This document shows, piece by piece, positions 1 through 8,087 of a DNA stretch of 64,000 nucleotides. The translations under genes were made by a program, and so were the position numbers. Below the pieces are notes generated by a model. The model was not told where the DNA came from and searched no databases. It saw only the letters and a list, made by a program, of their open reading frames with translations. Each line of letters starts with the position of its first letter. The first letter of the stretch is position 1. Where the stretch lies: NCBI RefSeq assembly GCF_014199985.1, contig NZ_JACHOS010000002.1:248001-312000 (forward strand). The letters are read 5' to 3'. The DNA comes from Methylorubrum rhodesianum. GTDB taxonomy: Bacteria; Pseudomonadota; Alphaproteobacteria; Rhizobiales; Beijerinckiaceae.

Positions 1-1161
1 GAGCAGGGACATGTCGCTGCAGACGGCGACGAAGCCGCCCCCCCGCGTCGGGCTGCGGCTGATGCGCAGCCAACGCCCGTCGGCGCTGCGCGTCTCGGCG
101 GTGAGGCTGCCGGTTCCGGGCATCGCCAGAAGAGTATCCGCGACCGCCGATCCGCGGGCGTCGGCCAAGTAGCGATGCTCCGTCTCGGCCGGATCGAGTC
201 CGAGCAATGCGGCGGCCCGGTCGTTGGCGAGGACGATGCGGCCGGCCGCGTCGACGACGACGATCCCTTCGATCGATCCCTGCACCGCATCGGCGAGCAA
301 GCGCTGCGCCGACCGCCGCTGCGCCACCTCCTCCTGCATCATCGCCGCGATGTTGTCGCGCATCACCGCCATGGCGCGCAGCAGCGCGCCGAACTCGTCG
401 GCGCCGCCTTCGGGCACCTTCACGGTCAACTCGCCCGCCGCGATGCGGCTGGCGACCGTCGAGGCATCCGCAACCGGCCTCACGATCTGCCGCAGCAGGA
501 GCAGGGCGACGATGCCGGCGAGCACGATGGCGAACGACGTCACGAAGACGCTCAGTCTCACGTCGCGATCGACGATCGCCCGCGCGGTCTGACGGTAAGA
601 GAAGCCGTCGCCGGCGGTGAAGTTGATCAGCAGGTCGATGTGCTGCTCGGCCACCGCTGCATGGGCGTCGAGTGCCTGCCAGACATCGACCGTCTGCTGA
701 TCCGGACCGAATTCCCGCCGTGCGGCGAGCCAGTGCGTGACGGCATCCTTCGCGGCGGCCGCCTCCCGGGTCGCGCGCTCGGATTGGGCCCGGTCCGCCG
801 CAATCTCGATATCCTCCTCGAACGATTGCGTCAGCGCCTCGATCCGCGCCTCCAATTTGCGCCGCTCCTCGGCGTCGCCCGCAAGTCGTGCCCGAGAAAC
901 CGTGGCCTGCAGGGCCGCGAGGTCGGTCGCGGCGGCGCGGGCATAGTTGATCGACATCAGCGACTGGTCGTAGGTTTTGTCGACCAGCGCGCCCGTCGTC
1001 ATGATGCCCTGAGCGGCATAGCCGCCCAGCATCGCTGTGATCCCGCTCAGCATCAGGAAGGCGAGGAAGATTCGGCCGCGGATGGTGCGGACGCCGCGCA
1101 ACGCCGCATCGAGGGCCGCACGCCACCGCGGAATGCCTACAGGTTGGCGTGAAAGGGTCAT
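1..1161 (-). CDS. Membrane sensor with HAMP and PAS domains (partial, C-terminus outside window)
   Basis: The ATG is at 1159-1161 and the frame stays open to base 1, so only the first 387 residues are visible. They show an N-terminal membrane helix (about residues 30-52), a periplasmic helical region of roughly 150 residues, a second membrane helix near 205-225, a HAMP linker ending in a DEFG-type motif (about 226-280), and a PAS fold starting about residue 290 (GIVVVDAAGRIVLAN, RAAALLGLDP). The output domain is cut off. It could be a histidine kinase, a GGDEF/EAL enzyme or a chemoreceptor. It diverges from the cupredoxin gene at 1347, and I infer a link to the redox proteins there. The kind of output is unknown. 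Confidence 0.75.
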   Translation of the reverse strand, partial: MTLSRQPVGIPRWRAALDAALRGVRTIRGRIFLAFLMLSGITAMLGGYAAQGIMTTGALVDKTYDQSLMSINYARAAATDLAALQATVSRARLAGDAEERRKLEARIEALTQSFEEDIEIAADRAQSERATREAAAAKDAVTHWLAARREFGPDQQTVDVWQALDAHAAVAEQHIDLLINFTAGDGFSYRQTARAIVDRDVRLSVFVTSFAIVLAGIVALLLLRQIVRPVADASTVASRIAAGELTVKVPEGGADEFGALLRAMAVMRDNIAAMMQEEVAQRRSAQRLLADAVQGSIEGIVVVDAAGRIVLANDRAAALLGLDPAETEHRYLADARGSAVADTLLAMPGTGSLTAETRSADGRWLRISRSPTRGGGFVAVCSDMSLL

Positions 1162-1346
1162 CGGGCAAACGCTCGCTTCTCGCGGGCAGCATCCCCGATA
1201 ATCGTTAAGGTAATCTACAGCGCCGATAATTTCGCGAAGGTAGCCCGGGATTTCGGCAAATGCGTTAATGCGAATGCAACCCCAGGAATGCTTGTTGGCC
1301 AAAGTCGAGACCGCAGAGGCGAGCTCGAAAGATTGGGGAGCTGGGC

Positions 1347-1718
1347 ATGAGTGACGCGCGCCAAGGCAAGGCTCCGGTCAACCGGCGGCGCGTGGGTTCG
1401 GTCCTGCTTCTCACATCCCTCACGGCCTCCGGTGCCGCGCTGGCGCTTGCGGGCGACACGGTCTCCCTGAAGGTGACCCAGAAAGGCCGTGCCTTCGCAC
1501 CGGGCGCAATCTCGCTGCAGGCCGGCGACGCCATCGCGATCGTCAACGATGATGGTGAGCTTGTGCACCACGCCTATCTGGAGAGTCCGGGCTTCAGCTT
1601 CGACACCGGCGAGCAGCTGCCGGGAAGCAAGACGGTGGTTCGCTTCCCGACTGCGGGCCAATTCACGATCTTGTGTGGCATTCATCCCAAGATGAAGCTC
1701 TCAGTCTCCGTGAAGTAG
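1347..1718 (+). CDS. Periplasmic cupredoxin (plastocyanin/azurin-like, 'methylamine utilization' type)
   Basis: This is a 123-residue protein with an N-terminal export signal (twin-Arg-like RRR, then a hydrophobic stretch at about 17-35) and a single cupredoxin domain. Type 1 copper ligands are visible: a His at 74 or 75 (VHHAY), Cys110, His113 and Met116 in the C-G-I-H-P-K-M loop. Such proteins carry single electrons in the periplasm. Next downstream is a di-haem cytochrome of the MauG/CCP superfamily (168 bp away), a plausible redox partner. There is no mau operon here, so the family name 'methylamine utilization protein' should not be read as function. Confidence 0.85.
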   Translation: MSDARQGKAPVNRRRVGSVLLLTSLTASGAALALAGDTVSLKVTQKGRAFAPGAISLQAGDAIAIVNDDGELVHHAYLESPGFSFDTGEQLPGSKTVVRFPTAGQFTILCGIHPKMKLSVSVK

Positions 1719-1886
1719 CTCGAGAAAATTATTCATCTCTACAATGAAATCACCATAAGCCAAAGTGATAGCGCTTCGGCCTCATCGTAGAATTTGGCTG
1801 GTTCATCGCCCTTGGCAGCGAAATCACGCTTCGCATTAAGGAAAAGTTAAGCCCCCGCCCCGAAGCTCGCTCGCATCGAGGTTGGA

Positions 1887-2945
1887 ATGGCTTGGAAAAT
1901 CGTGGGGGGCGCGGCGGCCCTCCTGTCGATCCTGCTGGGAGGCTTGGCGGTCGCGACGAACGGCGAGCCCGACCGATCGGCCACGCTGGCCGAGTACAGG
2001 CGCCCGTCGGCGATCCCGTTCCCGGACGACAATCCCTTCCGAACCGCCAAAGCGGAACTCGGTCGCGCCCTGTTCTTCGAGCCGGTCCTCTCCCGCGACG
2101 GCGAGCGGACCTGCGCCACCTGCCACGTCCCTGGTCGGGATTGGACCGATACTCATCCGCGGGCGCCCCGCAGCGATGGCGGCGTCATGGAGTTCCGCAC
2201 GCCGACACTGCTGAACGTCGCGTGGACCGAGACGATCTACGGCTGGGACGGCAAATTCAACGGACTCGAGACGGTGGCCCGCACGCCCCTGACGGCGCCC
2301 GGCAACATGAACATGCCGCCCGAGGAGATGGTCCGACGCCTGTCCTCGGATCCGAACTATGTCGCGGCCTTCGCGAAAGCGTTCCCTGGGCCGGTGCCGG
2401 AGGGGGGACAGGTCACGCAGGAGCGCATCGAACGGGCGCTTGCCACGTTTCAACGCCTGATCATTTCCGGTCAGGCTCCGTTCGACCGCTGGGTCGAAGG
2501 CGACGCGCACGCGGTTGGTGCCGCGGCCAAGCGTGGCTTCGACCTGTTCAATGGCAAAGCCAATTGCGCGGCATGCCATTCAGGATGGAACTTCACCGAC
2601 GGCTCGTTCCACGACGTCGGCGTCGCCAAGGATGGTGCGATCGGGCGGGGCCGCTTCTTTCCCAACTCGACGAGGCTGCGCCACGCCTTCAAGACGCCGA
2701 CCCTGCGCAACGTCGCACGCCGGCCTCCCTACATGCACGACGGCTCGTTGACGACGCTGTCCGAGGTCATCGATCTCTACGACCGCGGCGGCATCGAGCG
2801 GCCAAGCCGTTCGCGCGACATCCGCCCGCTCCATCTCTCGGCGCGGGAGAAGGCCGACCTGATCGCCTTCATGGAAAGCCTCAGCGACGCCGGTGCCGAA
2901 GGGCCGGCCTACCAACCGATCGGAGTCGAGGCGCCGCGGCCGTGA
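1887..2945 (+). CDS. Di-haem cytochrome c peroxidase / MauG-like protein
   Basis: The 352-residue protein has an N-terminal signal/anchor (about residues 5-23) and two CXXCH haem c sites, C76-H80 (CATCH) and C227-H231 (CAACH). This is the spacing of the bacterial CCP/MauG superfamily. The family motif LRNVxxRPPYMHDG follows the second haem. Members either reduce hydrogen peroxide or use it to oxidise a protein substrate. The sequence alone does not decide which applies here. It lies directly downstream of the cupredoxin, and the pair may form one electron-transfer unit in the periplasm. It is convergent with the porin at 2977. Confidence 0.88.
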   Translation: MAWKIVGGAAALLSILLGGLAVATNGEPDRSATLAEYRRPSAIPFPDDNPFRTAKAELGRALFFEPVLSRDGERTCATCHVPGRDWTDTHPRAPRSDGGVMEFRTPTLLNVAWTETIYGWDGKFNGLETVARTPLTAPGNMNMPPEEMVRRLSSDPNYVAAFAKAFPGPVPEGGQVTQERIERALATFQRLIISGQAPFDRWVEGDAHAVGAAAKRGFDLFNGKANCAACHSGWNFTDGSFHDVGVAKDGAIGRGRFFPNSTRLRHAFKTPTLRNVARRPPYMHDGSLTTLSEVIDLYDRGGIERPSRSRDIRPLHLSAREKADLIAFMESLSDAGAEGPAYQPIGVEAPRP

Positions 2946-2976
2946 GTGCGGCTGGTGACGGTTTCTCGCTTATCCA

Positions 2977-4497
2977 TCAGTAATTGACGGTCGCGCGCAG
3001 GCCGACGATCGTGGCGTTGCGCAAACGTCGGCCGCGACCGTCGGCGAGACCGCCGCCGGGCCGCATGACGTATTGCAGGTCCGGCTGAAGGGTGAAGCCG
3101 GGAACGACCTCCGCCTGATAGGTGGCTTCAACCACCGTCTCGCTGCTGCGCAGCGGTCCCGATCCGACGCCGAAGACGCGCGCGTCCCGGTCGAAGGCGC
3201 GAGCGGCCGGGCTGATTCGGGAGTGGATGACAGCGAGGCCCAGCGTATCGTTGGGCCGGCCCGTGACGAGCCCTCTATAGGCCACGCCGGCATCGACGTA
3301 GAGGTCGATCAGATTTCGGTCGCTCGGCACCATCGAGACACGCAGGAACGCCGAAGCGCCGGCATTCTCTCGAGCCGGCTCGCGATAGATCGTCTGGTCG
3401 AGCATCGCGTAGAGGCCCGCATCACCGCGGAAGCGTCGGGCGATGCCGCTGGCCTCGGGGTCGGCCAGCAGCCGCCCTCGCACCTCATCGAGGCGCGGGC
3501 TGTCGAAGCGGCCGAAATGGTACCAGCCGCCCAGGGTCGCCGTGCCGGGCAGGCGCTCGGTGCCCGGCAGGCTGCGATAGGCATAGGCCACCTCGCCGAT
3601 CAAAAGCGCCGGATCGTTGACGCGGAAATTGGTGCCGGTGCGGTTGCGCCGCTCCGGATCGGTGTCGTCGCCTTGGGGCGGCGTCCCAGCCGGATCGCCG
3701 TTGAATAGGCCGCCCTGAAACGAGAGTTCGTGCGTCGGCTCGTACTTCAGACGGATGGCCGGAGTAGCCAGCGGGTAAATCGGTCCGCCGCTCGGCATCA
3801 CCACCGCACCGATGTTCGGCCAGCCGAAGCCGGCATTGACGAACACGACGGCCGACTGTGCGATGGCGAATTCGGTGTCCGCCGAGATCTGTCCGATCTT
3901 TACCGAGAACCGATCATCGAGGAAGCGCTGCTCGATCCACAATTCGAACAGGCGCGTAGACGGCAGTGCCTCGATGCCGCTGATCGTGGTGAGATTGTTG
4001 GCATAGCGCCGCGACATGCCGTGACCGTGGATCTGGAAGAAGTCCGTGTGGAACCGTGCGCCGCTCCACCCGGCGAGCTGGTCGAGGTCGATATCGAGCG
4101 AGGTGTCGAGGCGCCCGCCGAAGGTCGTCCCGCGCCGCAGGCCGCCGGAGCCGTTGGAAAATCCCTCGCCGATATAGGTGAGAACGTAGGTGATGCCCCG
4201 CTCGGCGAGGAAAGCGCGCAGGCCGAACGGGTCGCCGTAGGGCCCGAGCGCCTCCTGGATCGACCCCTGGTTCGTCACTGAAACCTGGTCCGACGTCCGG
4301 GATTGCGCGATTGCGGTCTGCGGGTCGCCGCCCGCACCCGTCAGCGGAAGCGCCAGGGGAAAGGCTAAGGCCGGCGGGGATTGAGCGGCTGCCGTGCCGG
4401 AGGCAGCGCAGAGCAGAGCGGACAGGGCAAGGATCCGGCTACCCCACTCAAGAGGGCGTAGCGCGGTCGCGGGGCGAGGTGTCGATTTCTCTCTCAC
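2977..4497 (-). CDS. OprB-type carbohydrate-selective outer-membrane porin
   Basis: This is an outer-membrane porin of about 506 residues. It has an export signal ending in a hydrophobic LALSALLCAASG stretch and an AAAQS cleavage-like site. A beta-rich body follows with OprB-family features: an N-terminal region describing a GEGFSNGSGG turn and SGARFHTDFFQIHG, and a C-terminal VNY ending typical of barrel proteins. A longer form could begin at a TTG (4572). I used the GTG at 4497 because the longer leader would be unusual for a signal peptide, but neither start has a clear ribosome site. It is probably a diffusion channel for small solutes, and the substrate is unknown. Confidence 0.75.
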   Translation of the reverse strand: MREKSTPRPATALRPLEWGSRILALSALLCAASGTAAAQSPPALAFPLALPLTGAGGDPQTAIAQSRTSDQVSVTNQGSIQEALGPYGDPFGLRAFLAERGITYVLTYIGEGFSNGSGGLRRGTTFGGRLDTSLDIDLDQLAGWSGARFHTDFFQIHGHGMSRRYANNLTTISGIEALPSTRLFELWIEQRFLDDRFSVKIGQISADTEFAIAQSAVVFVNAGFGWPNIGAVVMPSGGPIYPLATPAIRLKYEPTHELSFQGGLFNGDPAGTPPQGDDTDPERRNRTGTNFRVNDPALLIGEVAYAYRSLPGTERLPGTATLGGWYHFGRFDSPRLDEVRGRLLADPEASGIARRFRGDAGLYAMLDQTIYREPARENAGASAFLRVSMVPSDRNLIDLYVDAGVAYRGLVTGRPNDTLGLAVIHSRISPAARAFDRDARVFGVGSGPLRSSETVVEATYQAEVVPGFTLQPDLQYVMRPGGGLADGRGRRLRNATIVGLRATVNY

Positions 4498-4647
4498 GAC
4501 ATCGTTCGGCTCGAGAAATGGAGTTGTTCCGCGGGCCGCGATCCTCGGTCGAGGCGAGCGGCGCGGTGGCAACCTATCGACGGAGACTGAAGCAGGCGCA
4601 AATGACAGCCCTGCGAAGCGGGTCCGTTCGAGCGGGATTGGCGCCCG

Positions 4648-6552
4648 TCAGGAACGTCCGATCCCCAGTACTTTCATCCGCGAGCGGAGGGTGGTGGGTT
4701 TGAGGCCGAGCAGTTCGGCCGCACCTCCTGCCCCGAAGATCCTCCCACCGCTCATGTGGAGGGCCGACTCGATCTCGCTGCGGGCGCGCGCCCGGCGCTC
4801 TTCCTCGGTGAGGGGCCGATTCATCTCCGCGGGCGGAGCGCTCACCCGCGTCTCGGTCCCGGCACCACGGGCCTCCGGCAGGTCGAACCGCAGGCGCCCG
4901 CGCTCGGCGAGGATCGCCGCGCGCTCGATCACGTTCTCCAATTCGCGCACATTGCCCGGCCAATCGTAGCGGGTCAGGCGGCGGGCATCGGCCTCGGTCA
5001 GACGAAGATCGGCGCGGTTGAGGCGTCGCGCGGCCGCCCGCAGAACATGTTGTGCGATCAAGGGGACGTCCTCGCGGCGTTCGCGCAGGGGCGCGGAGGC
5101 GATGGGAAAGACGTTGAGGCGGAAGTAGAGGTCCTCGCGGAACCGTCCTCGGCGGGCCTCTTCCTTCAGGTCCCGGTTGGTTGCGGCGATCAGCCGGACA
5201 TCGACCGCGCGGGTGCGCTCCTCGCCGACCCGCTCGAACTGGCGCTCCTGAAGCACGCGCAGGAGCTTGCCTTGAAGATCGAGCGGGATCTCGCCGACCT
5301 CGTCGAGGAACAGCGTGCCGCCGTCGGCGAGCTCGAAGCGCCCGATCCGGTCGCGCAGGGCACCGGTGAACGCGCCCCTCGCGTGCCCGAAGAACTCGCT
5401 TTCGAACAGGTCGCGCGGGATCGCCGCGCAGTTCACGCGGATCAGCGGCCGGTCGCGCCGGTTACTCGCCTCGTGGATCGCCCGGGCGATCAGCTCCTTG
5501 CCCGTCCCGGATTCGCCCGTGACGAGCACCGTGGCATCGGTGCCCGCCACCACGTCGATCTGGTGCCGCAACGCCTCGATCGCCGGACTGCGGCCGATGA
5601 TGCCCCGGTGATGGCTCTCGGCGCGGATCTCCTCCTTCAGATAGGCATTCTCCTGCTCGAGGCGCTCTCGCAGCCGATCCACCTCTGCGAGCGCCGCTCG
5701 CAACCGATCCTCGGCCTCGCGGCGCTGGCTGACATCGCGGAAGACGATCACCGCGCCGAGCAACTGCCCGCCCTCGCGGATCGGCGTCGAGGTGTACTCC
5801 ACGGGGAAGCAGGTGCCGTCCTTGCGCCAGAACACCTCGTCATCGACCTGATGCACGGCTCCGTCGCGGAAGGCCGCGTAGATCGGGCAATCGCGATGGG
5901 GATAGTGGGCTCCGCCCGCATGGGTGTGATGGACGGTGGCGTGCATGTCCTTGCCGACCAGATCGGCCGAGCGCCAGCCCAGCATCCGTTCGGCGGCGGG
6001 ATTGACGAAGGTGGTGACTCCCTCGGCGTTGACGCCGTAGATCCCCTCCCCCGCCGCCCTCAGGATCAGGCGGTTGCCGCGCTCGATATCGCGGAAGATG
6101 CGCTCCATGCGCTGCCACTCGGGCAGACCAGCGCGCATATGCTCCTCCGCCTCCTGATCGATGCGGCGGCGCTCGCGCTCGTCGAGATCGTAGAGGGTGA
6201 CGAGGAGGTGCACGGGCTCACCCGCCAGCCGATTGGCGGCATATTCCAGCCGCAGCACCTTCCCGTCCGGGCGGTGCGGCGTGAGGCCGTGCGTCCACCA
6301 TTGCCCTTCGGCGAGGACCGCCTGCGTGAACACCACGAGCGCCGGCCGCTGATCGGGGTGCAGAGCGCTGACCGGCATCGCCCGCAGCGCGGTACGGCTG
6401 CGGCCGAGTAGCCGGGCGGCGGCGACGTTGGCGTCGGTGATGCGGTCGGCCAAAGGCTCGAACACCAGCATCGCCTCTCGGTTCTCTTCGAAGGCAGGGC
6501 CGTAGACCGAGGCCGCTCCGCTTGCAGGTGACAGCACCACGAGATCTCGCAC
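4648..6552 (-). CDS. PAS-containing sigma-54-dependent transcriptional activator
   Basis: The 634-residue enhancer-binding protein has two PAS domains (about 15-120 and 160-275), a short coiled coil, an AAA+ domain with Walker A GESGTGKE near residue 344, the sigma-54 contact loop GAFTGA and [10 protein letters not shown], and a Fis-type helix-turn-helix at the C-terminus ([17 protein letters not shown]). PAS2 carries a His/Cys-rich loop ([16 protein letters not shown]) that may sense a ligand or metal, which is inference. The start is a GTG. It diverges from cynS, whose upstream region has a strong -24/-12 element, so it is the obvious candidate regulator of cyanase and possibly of itself. 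Confidence 0.9.
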   Translation of the reverse strand: MRDLVVLSPASGAASVYGPAFEENREAMLVFEPLADRITDANVAAARLLGRSRTALRAMPVSALHPDQRPALVVFTQAVLAEGQWWTHGLTPHRPDGKVLRLEYAANRLAGEPVHLLVTLYDLDERERRRIDQEAEEHMRAGLPEWQRMERIFRDIERGNRLILRAAGEGIYGVNAEGVTTFVNPAAERMLGWRSADLVGKDMHATVHHTHAGGAHYPHRDCPIYAAFRDGAVHQVDDEVFWRKDGTCFPVEYTSTPIREGGQLLGAVIVFRDVSQRREAEDRLRAALAEVDRLRERLEQENAYLKEEIRAESHHRGIIGRSPAIEALRHQIDVVAGTDATVLVTGESGTGKELIARAIHEASNRRDRPLIRVNCAAIPRDLFESEFFGHARGAFTGALRDRIGRFELADGGTLFLDEVGEIPLDLQGKLLRVLQERQFERVGEERTRAVDVRLIAATNRDLKEEARRGRFREDLYFRLNVFPIASAPLRERREDVPLIAQHVLRAAARRLNRADLRLTEADARRLTRYDWPGNVRELENVIERAAILAERGRLRFDLPEARGAGTETRVSAPPAEMNRPLTEEERRARARSEIESALHMSGGRIFGAGGAAELLGLKPTTLRSRMKVLGIGRS

Positions 6553-6570
6553 CAGAACGACGAGATCTCG
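6540..6570. promoter_or_regulatory. Tandem 10-bp palindromes, candidate activator sites
   Basis: The perfect palindrome CGAGATCTCG occurs at 6540-6549 and again at 6561-6570. The two are 21 bp apart centre to centre, which is two turns of B-DNA and puts them on the same face. The first lies in the first codons of the sigma-54 activator gene and the second just upstream of it. They are about 80-110 bp upstream of the cynS -24/-12 promoter, a usual distance for enhancer sites. Binding is inferred, not shown. Confidence 0.4.
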
Positions 6571-6575
6571 CTATA

Positions 6576-6589
6576 TACGAAATTTCGTA
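6576..6589. promoter_or_regulatory. 14-bp perfect palindrome TACGAAATTTCGTA, candidate operator or enhancer
   Basis: This is a perfect 14-bp inverted repeat in an otherwise GC-rich genome. It sits between the divergent sigma-54 activator and cynS, 58 bp upstream of the -24 element. A dimeric regulator could bind it, either the activator itself or a second factor. Confidence 0.4.
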
Positions 6590-6647
6590 GTGGAACGAGT
6601 GCAAATCAAGTCGTTGGAAAATAGAGGATTCGCCTTTGGGAGACCTC

Positions 6648-6663
6648 TGGCACGCCGTTTGCG
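6648..6663 (+). promoter_or_regulatory. Sigma-54 (-24/-12) promoter of cynS
   Basis: TGGCACGCCGTTTGCG matches the sigma-54 consensus TGGCACG-N4-TTGC with the invariant GG and GC spaced by 10. It points toward cynS, whose ATG is about 162 bp downstream of the element, and lies opposite the divergent sigma-54 activator gene. The match is read directly from the sequence. Use in vivo is inferred. Confidence 0.75.
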
Positions 6664-6825
6664 GATTGCCTCGCCGATGACGCGGCGCATTTCGCAGCCC
6701 GTCGTTCGAGTGCCGTTCCGTCCGCTCTGGCGGATAGGACGGTCGGGCCGTTCGGAGGTCACGCCCCCTGACCTTCGAACGGCCACCCCGTTCACGGCCA
6801 GCCGATCGCCGGCAGGGAGACGAGC

Positions 6826-7314
6826 ATGAAGCGCGAAGACCTCACCGAGAAGCTCCTCGACATCAAGCGTGAGAAGGGGTGGACCTGGAAGTACATCCAG
6901 GACGAGATCGGCGGGATCTCGCCGATCCTGATCACCGCCGCCTGCATGGGCCAGATGAAGCTCCCCAAGGCCCAGGCTAAGAAGGCCGCCGAGTTGTTCG
7001 GCCTCAGCCAAGCGGAGGAGCGGATGCTGAACGAGGCGCCCTACCGCGGCTCGATCCCGCAGATGCCGCCGACCGACCCGCTGATCTACCGCTTCTACGA
7101 ACTGGTGATGGTCTACGGCACCACTTGGAAGGAGCTGATCCAGGAGGAGTTCGGCGACGGCATCATGTCGGCGATCGACTTCAACATGACGATGGAGCGC
7201 GAGCCCAACAACAAGGGCGACCGGGTGAAACTCGCCATGTCCGGCAAGTTCCTGCCCTACAAATACTACGGCAACGAAGAGGGCGTGCCGGATTACGGCT
7301 TCAAGGAGCCGTAG
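6826..7314 (+). CDS. cynS: Cyanase (cyanate hydratase)
   Basis: The 162-residue protein aligns along its whole length with CynS. The N-terminal helical domain (KREKGWTWKYIQDEIGG) is followed by the C-terminal catalytic domain. The three catalytic residues of the family are present as Arg89, Glu92 (YRFYE) and Ser115 (GIMSAIDF), corresponding to Arg96, Glu99 and Ser122 of the Escherichia coli enzyme. It converts cyanate plus bicarbonate to ammonia and CO2, giving detoxification and nitrogen supply. Carbonic anhydrase (cynT) and a cyanate transporter are not adjacent. Transcription is probably sigma-54 dependent from 6648-6663, and an intrinsic terminator follows the stop. Confidence 0.97.
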   Translation: MKREDLTEKLLDIKREKGWTWKYIQDEIGGISPILITAACMGQMKLPKAQAKKAAELFGLSQAEERMLNEAPYRGSIPQMPPTDPLIYRFYELVMVYGTTWKELIQEEFGDGIMSAIDFNMTMEREPNNKGDRVKLAMSGKFLPYKYYGNEEGVPDYGFKEP

Positions 7315-7334
7315 GATCGCCGACGATCAGCAGA

Positions 7335-7366
7335 GCCCGGTGCCGTGGCGGCGCCGGGCATTTTTT
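7335..7366 (+). terminator. Intrinsic terminator of cynS
   Basis: A GC-rich stem (GCCCGGTGCCG pairing with CGGCGCCGGGC, one G-U pair, 3-base loop) is followed by one A and then six T residues, 20 bp after the cynS stop codon. Confidence 0.9.
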
Positions 7367-7545
7367 GCGTGACCGGCGGACGTCACTGATACAGAACCTT
7401 TGGAGAATCATTCGACGACCCTGGGGCTTGCGAGGAGCCACTTTCAGCCGCGGCGACACGACCCGTAACAACGTGTCGTTCCAGCCTGCCTTGCGCGCGT
7501 ACACTCGCACGCCCTTCTCCTCGAGTGACAAGGATCGTCGTAACG

Positions 7546-7950
7546 ATGCCGCTCATTCGCATTTCGCTGCTGGCAGGCAAGCCCAAACCGTATGTGCGTG
7601 CCATCGCAGATGGGATTCACCAAGCGCTGATGGAAGCCTATGGCGTGCCACCGGGGGATCGCTTCCAAATCATCAGCCAACATGAATCAGACGATCTGAT
7701 CTTCGATGCCGACTATCTCGGAATTCATCGTAGCAAAGACATAGTTCTGATCCATATCGTGGCCGGGAACTGGCGCGATACGGCCACCAAGAAGCGGCTG
7801 TACGAAGCGATCGCTGATCGGCTCGTAGAGAAGCCCGGCCTACGACGGGAGGACGTGCAGGTCATCCTCTCCTCGAACGAGCGCGACGAGTGGTCGTTCG
7901 GAAACGGCTTGGCCTCCTACGTTCAGGATGCACCAACACCGGAGCATTGA
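7546..7950 (+). CDS. Tautomerase-superfamily protein
   Basis: I start this at the ATG at 7546 rather than an upstream GTG, because the product then begins Met-Pro and the superfamily needs an N-terminal catalytic proline after Met removal. The protein is 134 residues and resembles the longer tautomerase family (Tautomerase_2 type) related to malonate semialdehyde decarboxylase and 4-oxalocrotonate tautomerase: PLIRISLLAGKP, then HIVAGNWRD and the later REDVQVIL strand. The substrate is unknown. It is a stand-alone gene after the cynS terminator, and nothing nearby shows a shared pathway. Confidence 0.8.
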   Translation: MPLIRISLLAGKPKPYVRAIADGIHQALMEAYGVPPGDRFQIISQHESDDLIFDADYLGIHRSKDIVLIHIVAGNWRDTATKKRLYEAIADRLVEKPGLRREDVQVILSSNERDEWSFGNGLASYVQDAPTPEH

Positions 7951-8087
7951 GCGATCGATTTCGTCATTGGTGATCGAGGCCGACGCTGCCTGCGTTCACG
8001 CTTCCGACCCGTGACGCTCAGTCGTACGCGCGGGCTGATCGAAGCTCGCTCAAGGCGTGTCGCCACCGCCCCCGTAGAACGCTGCGG

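Noticed and set aside
175..1152. 325-codon open frame opposite the HAMP/PAS sensor
   Set aside because: The minus-strand frame shows membrane helices, HAMP and PAS; the plus frame is Arg-rich shadow.
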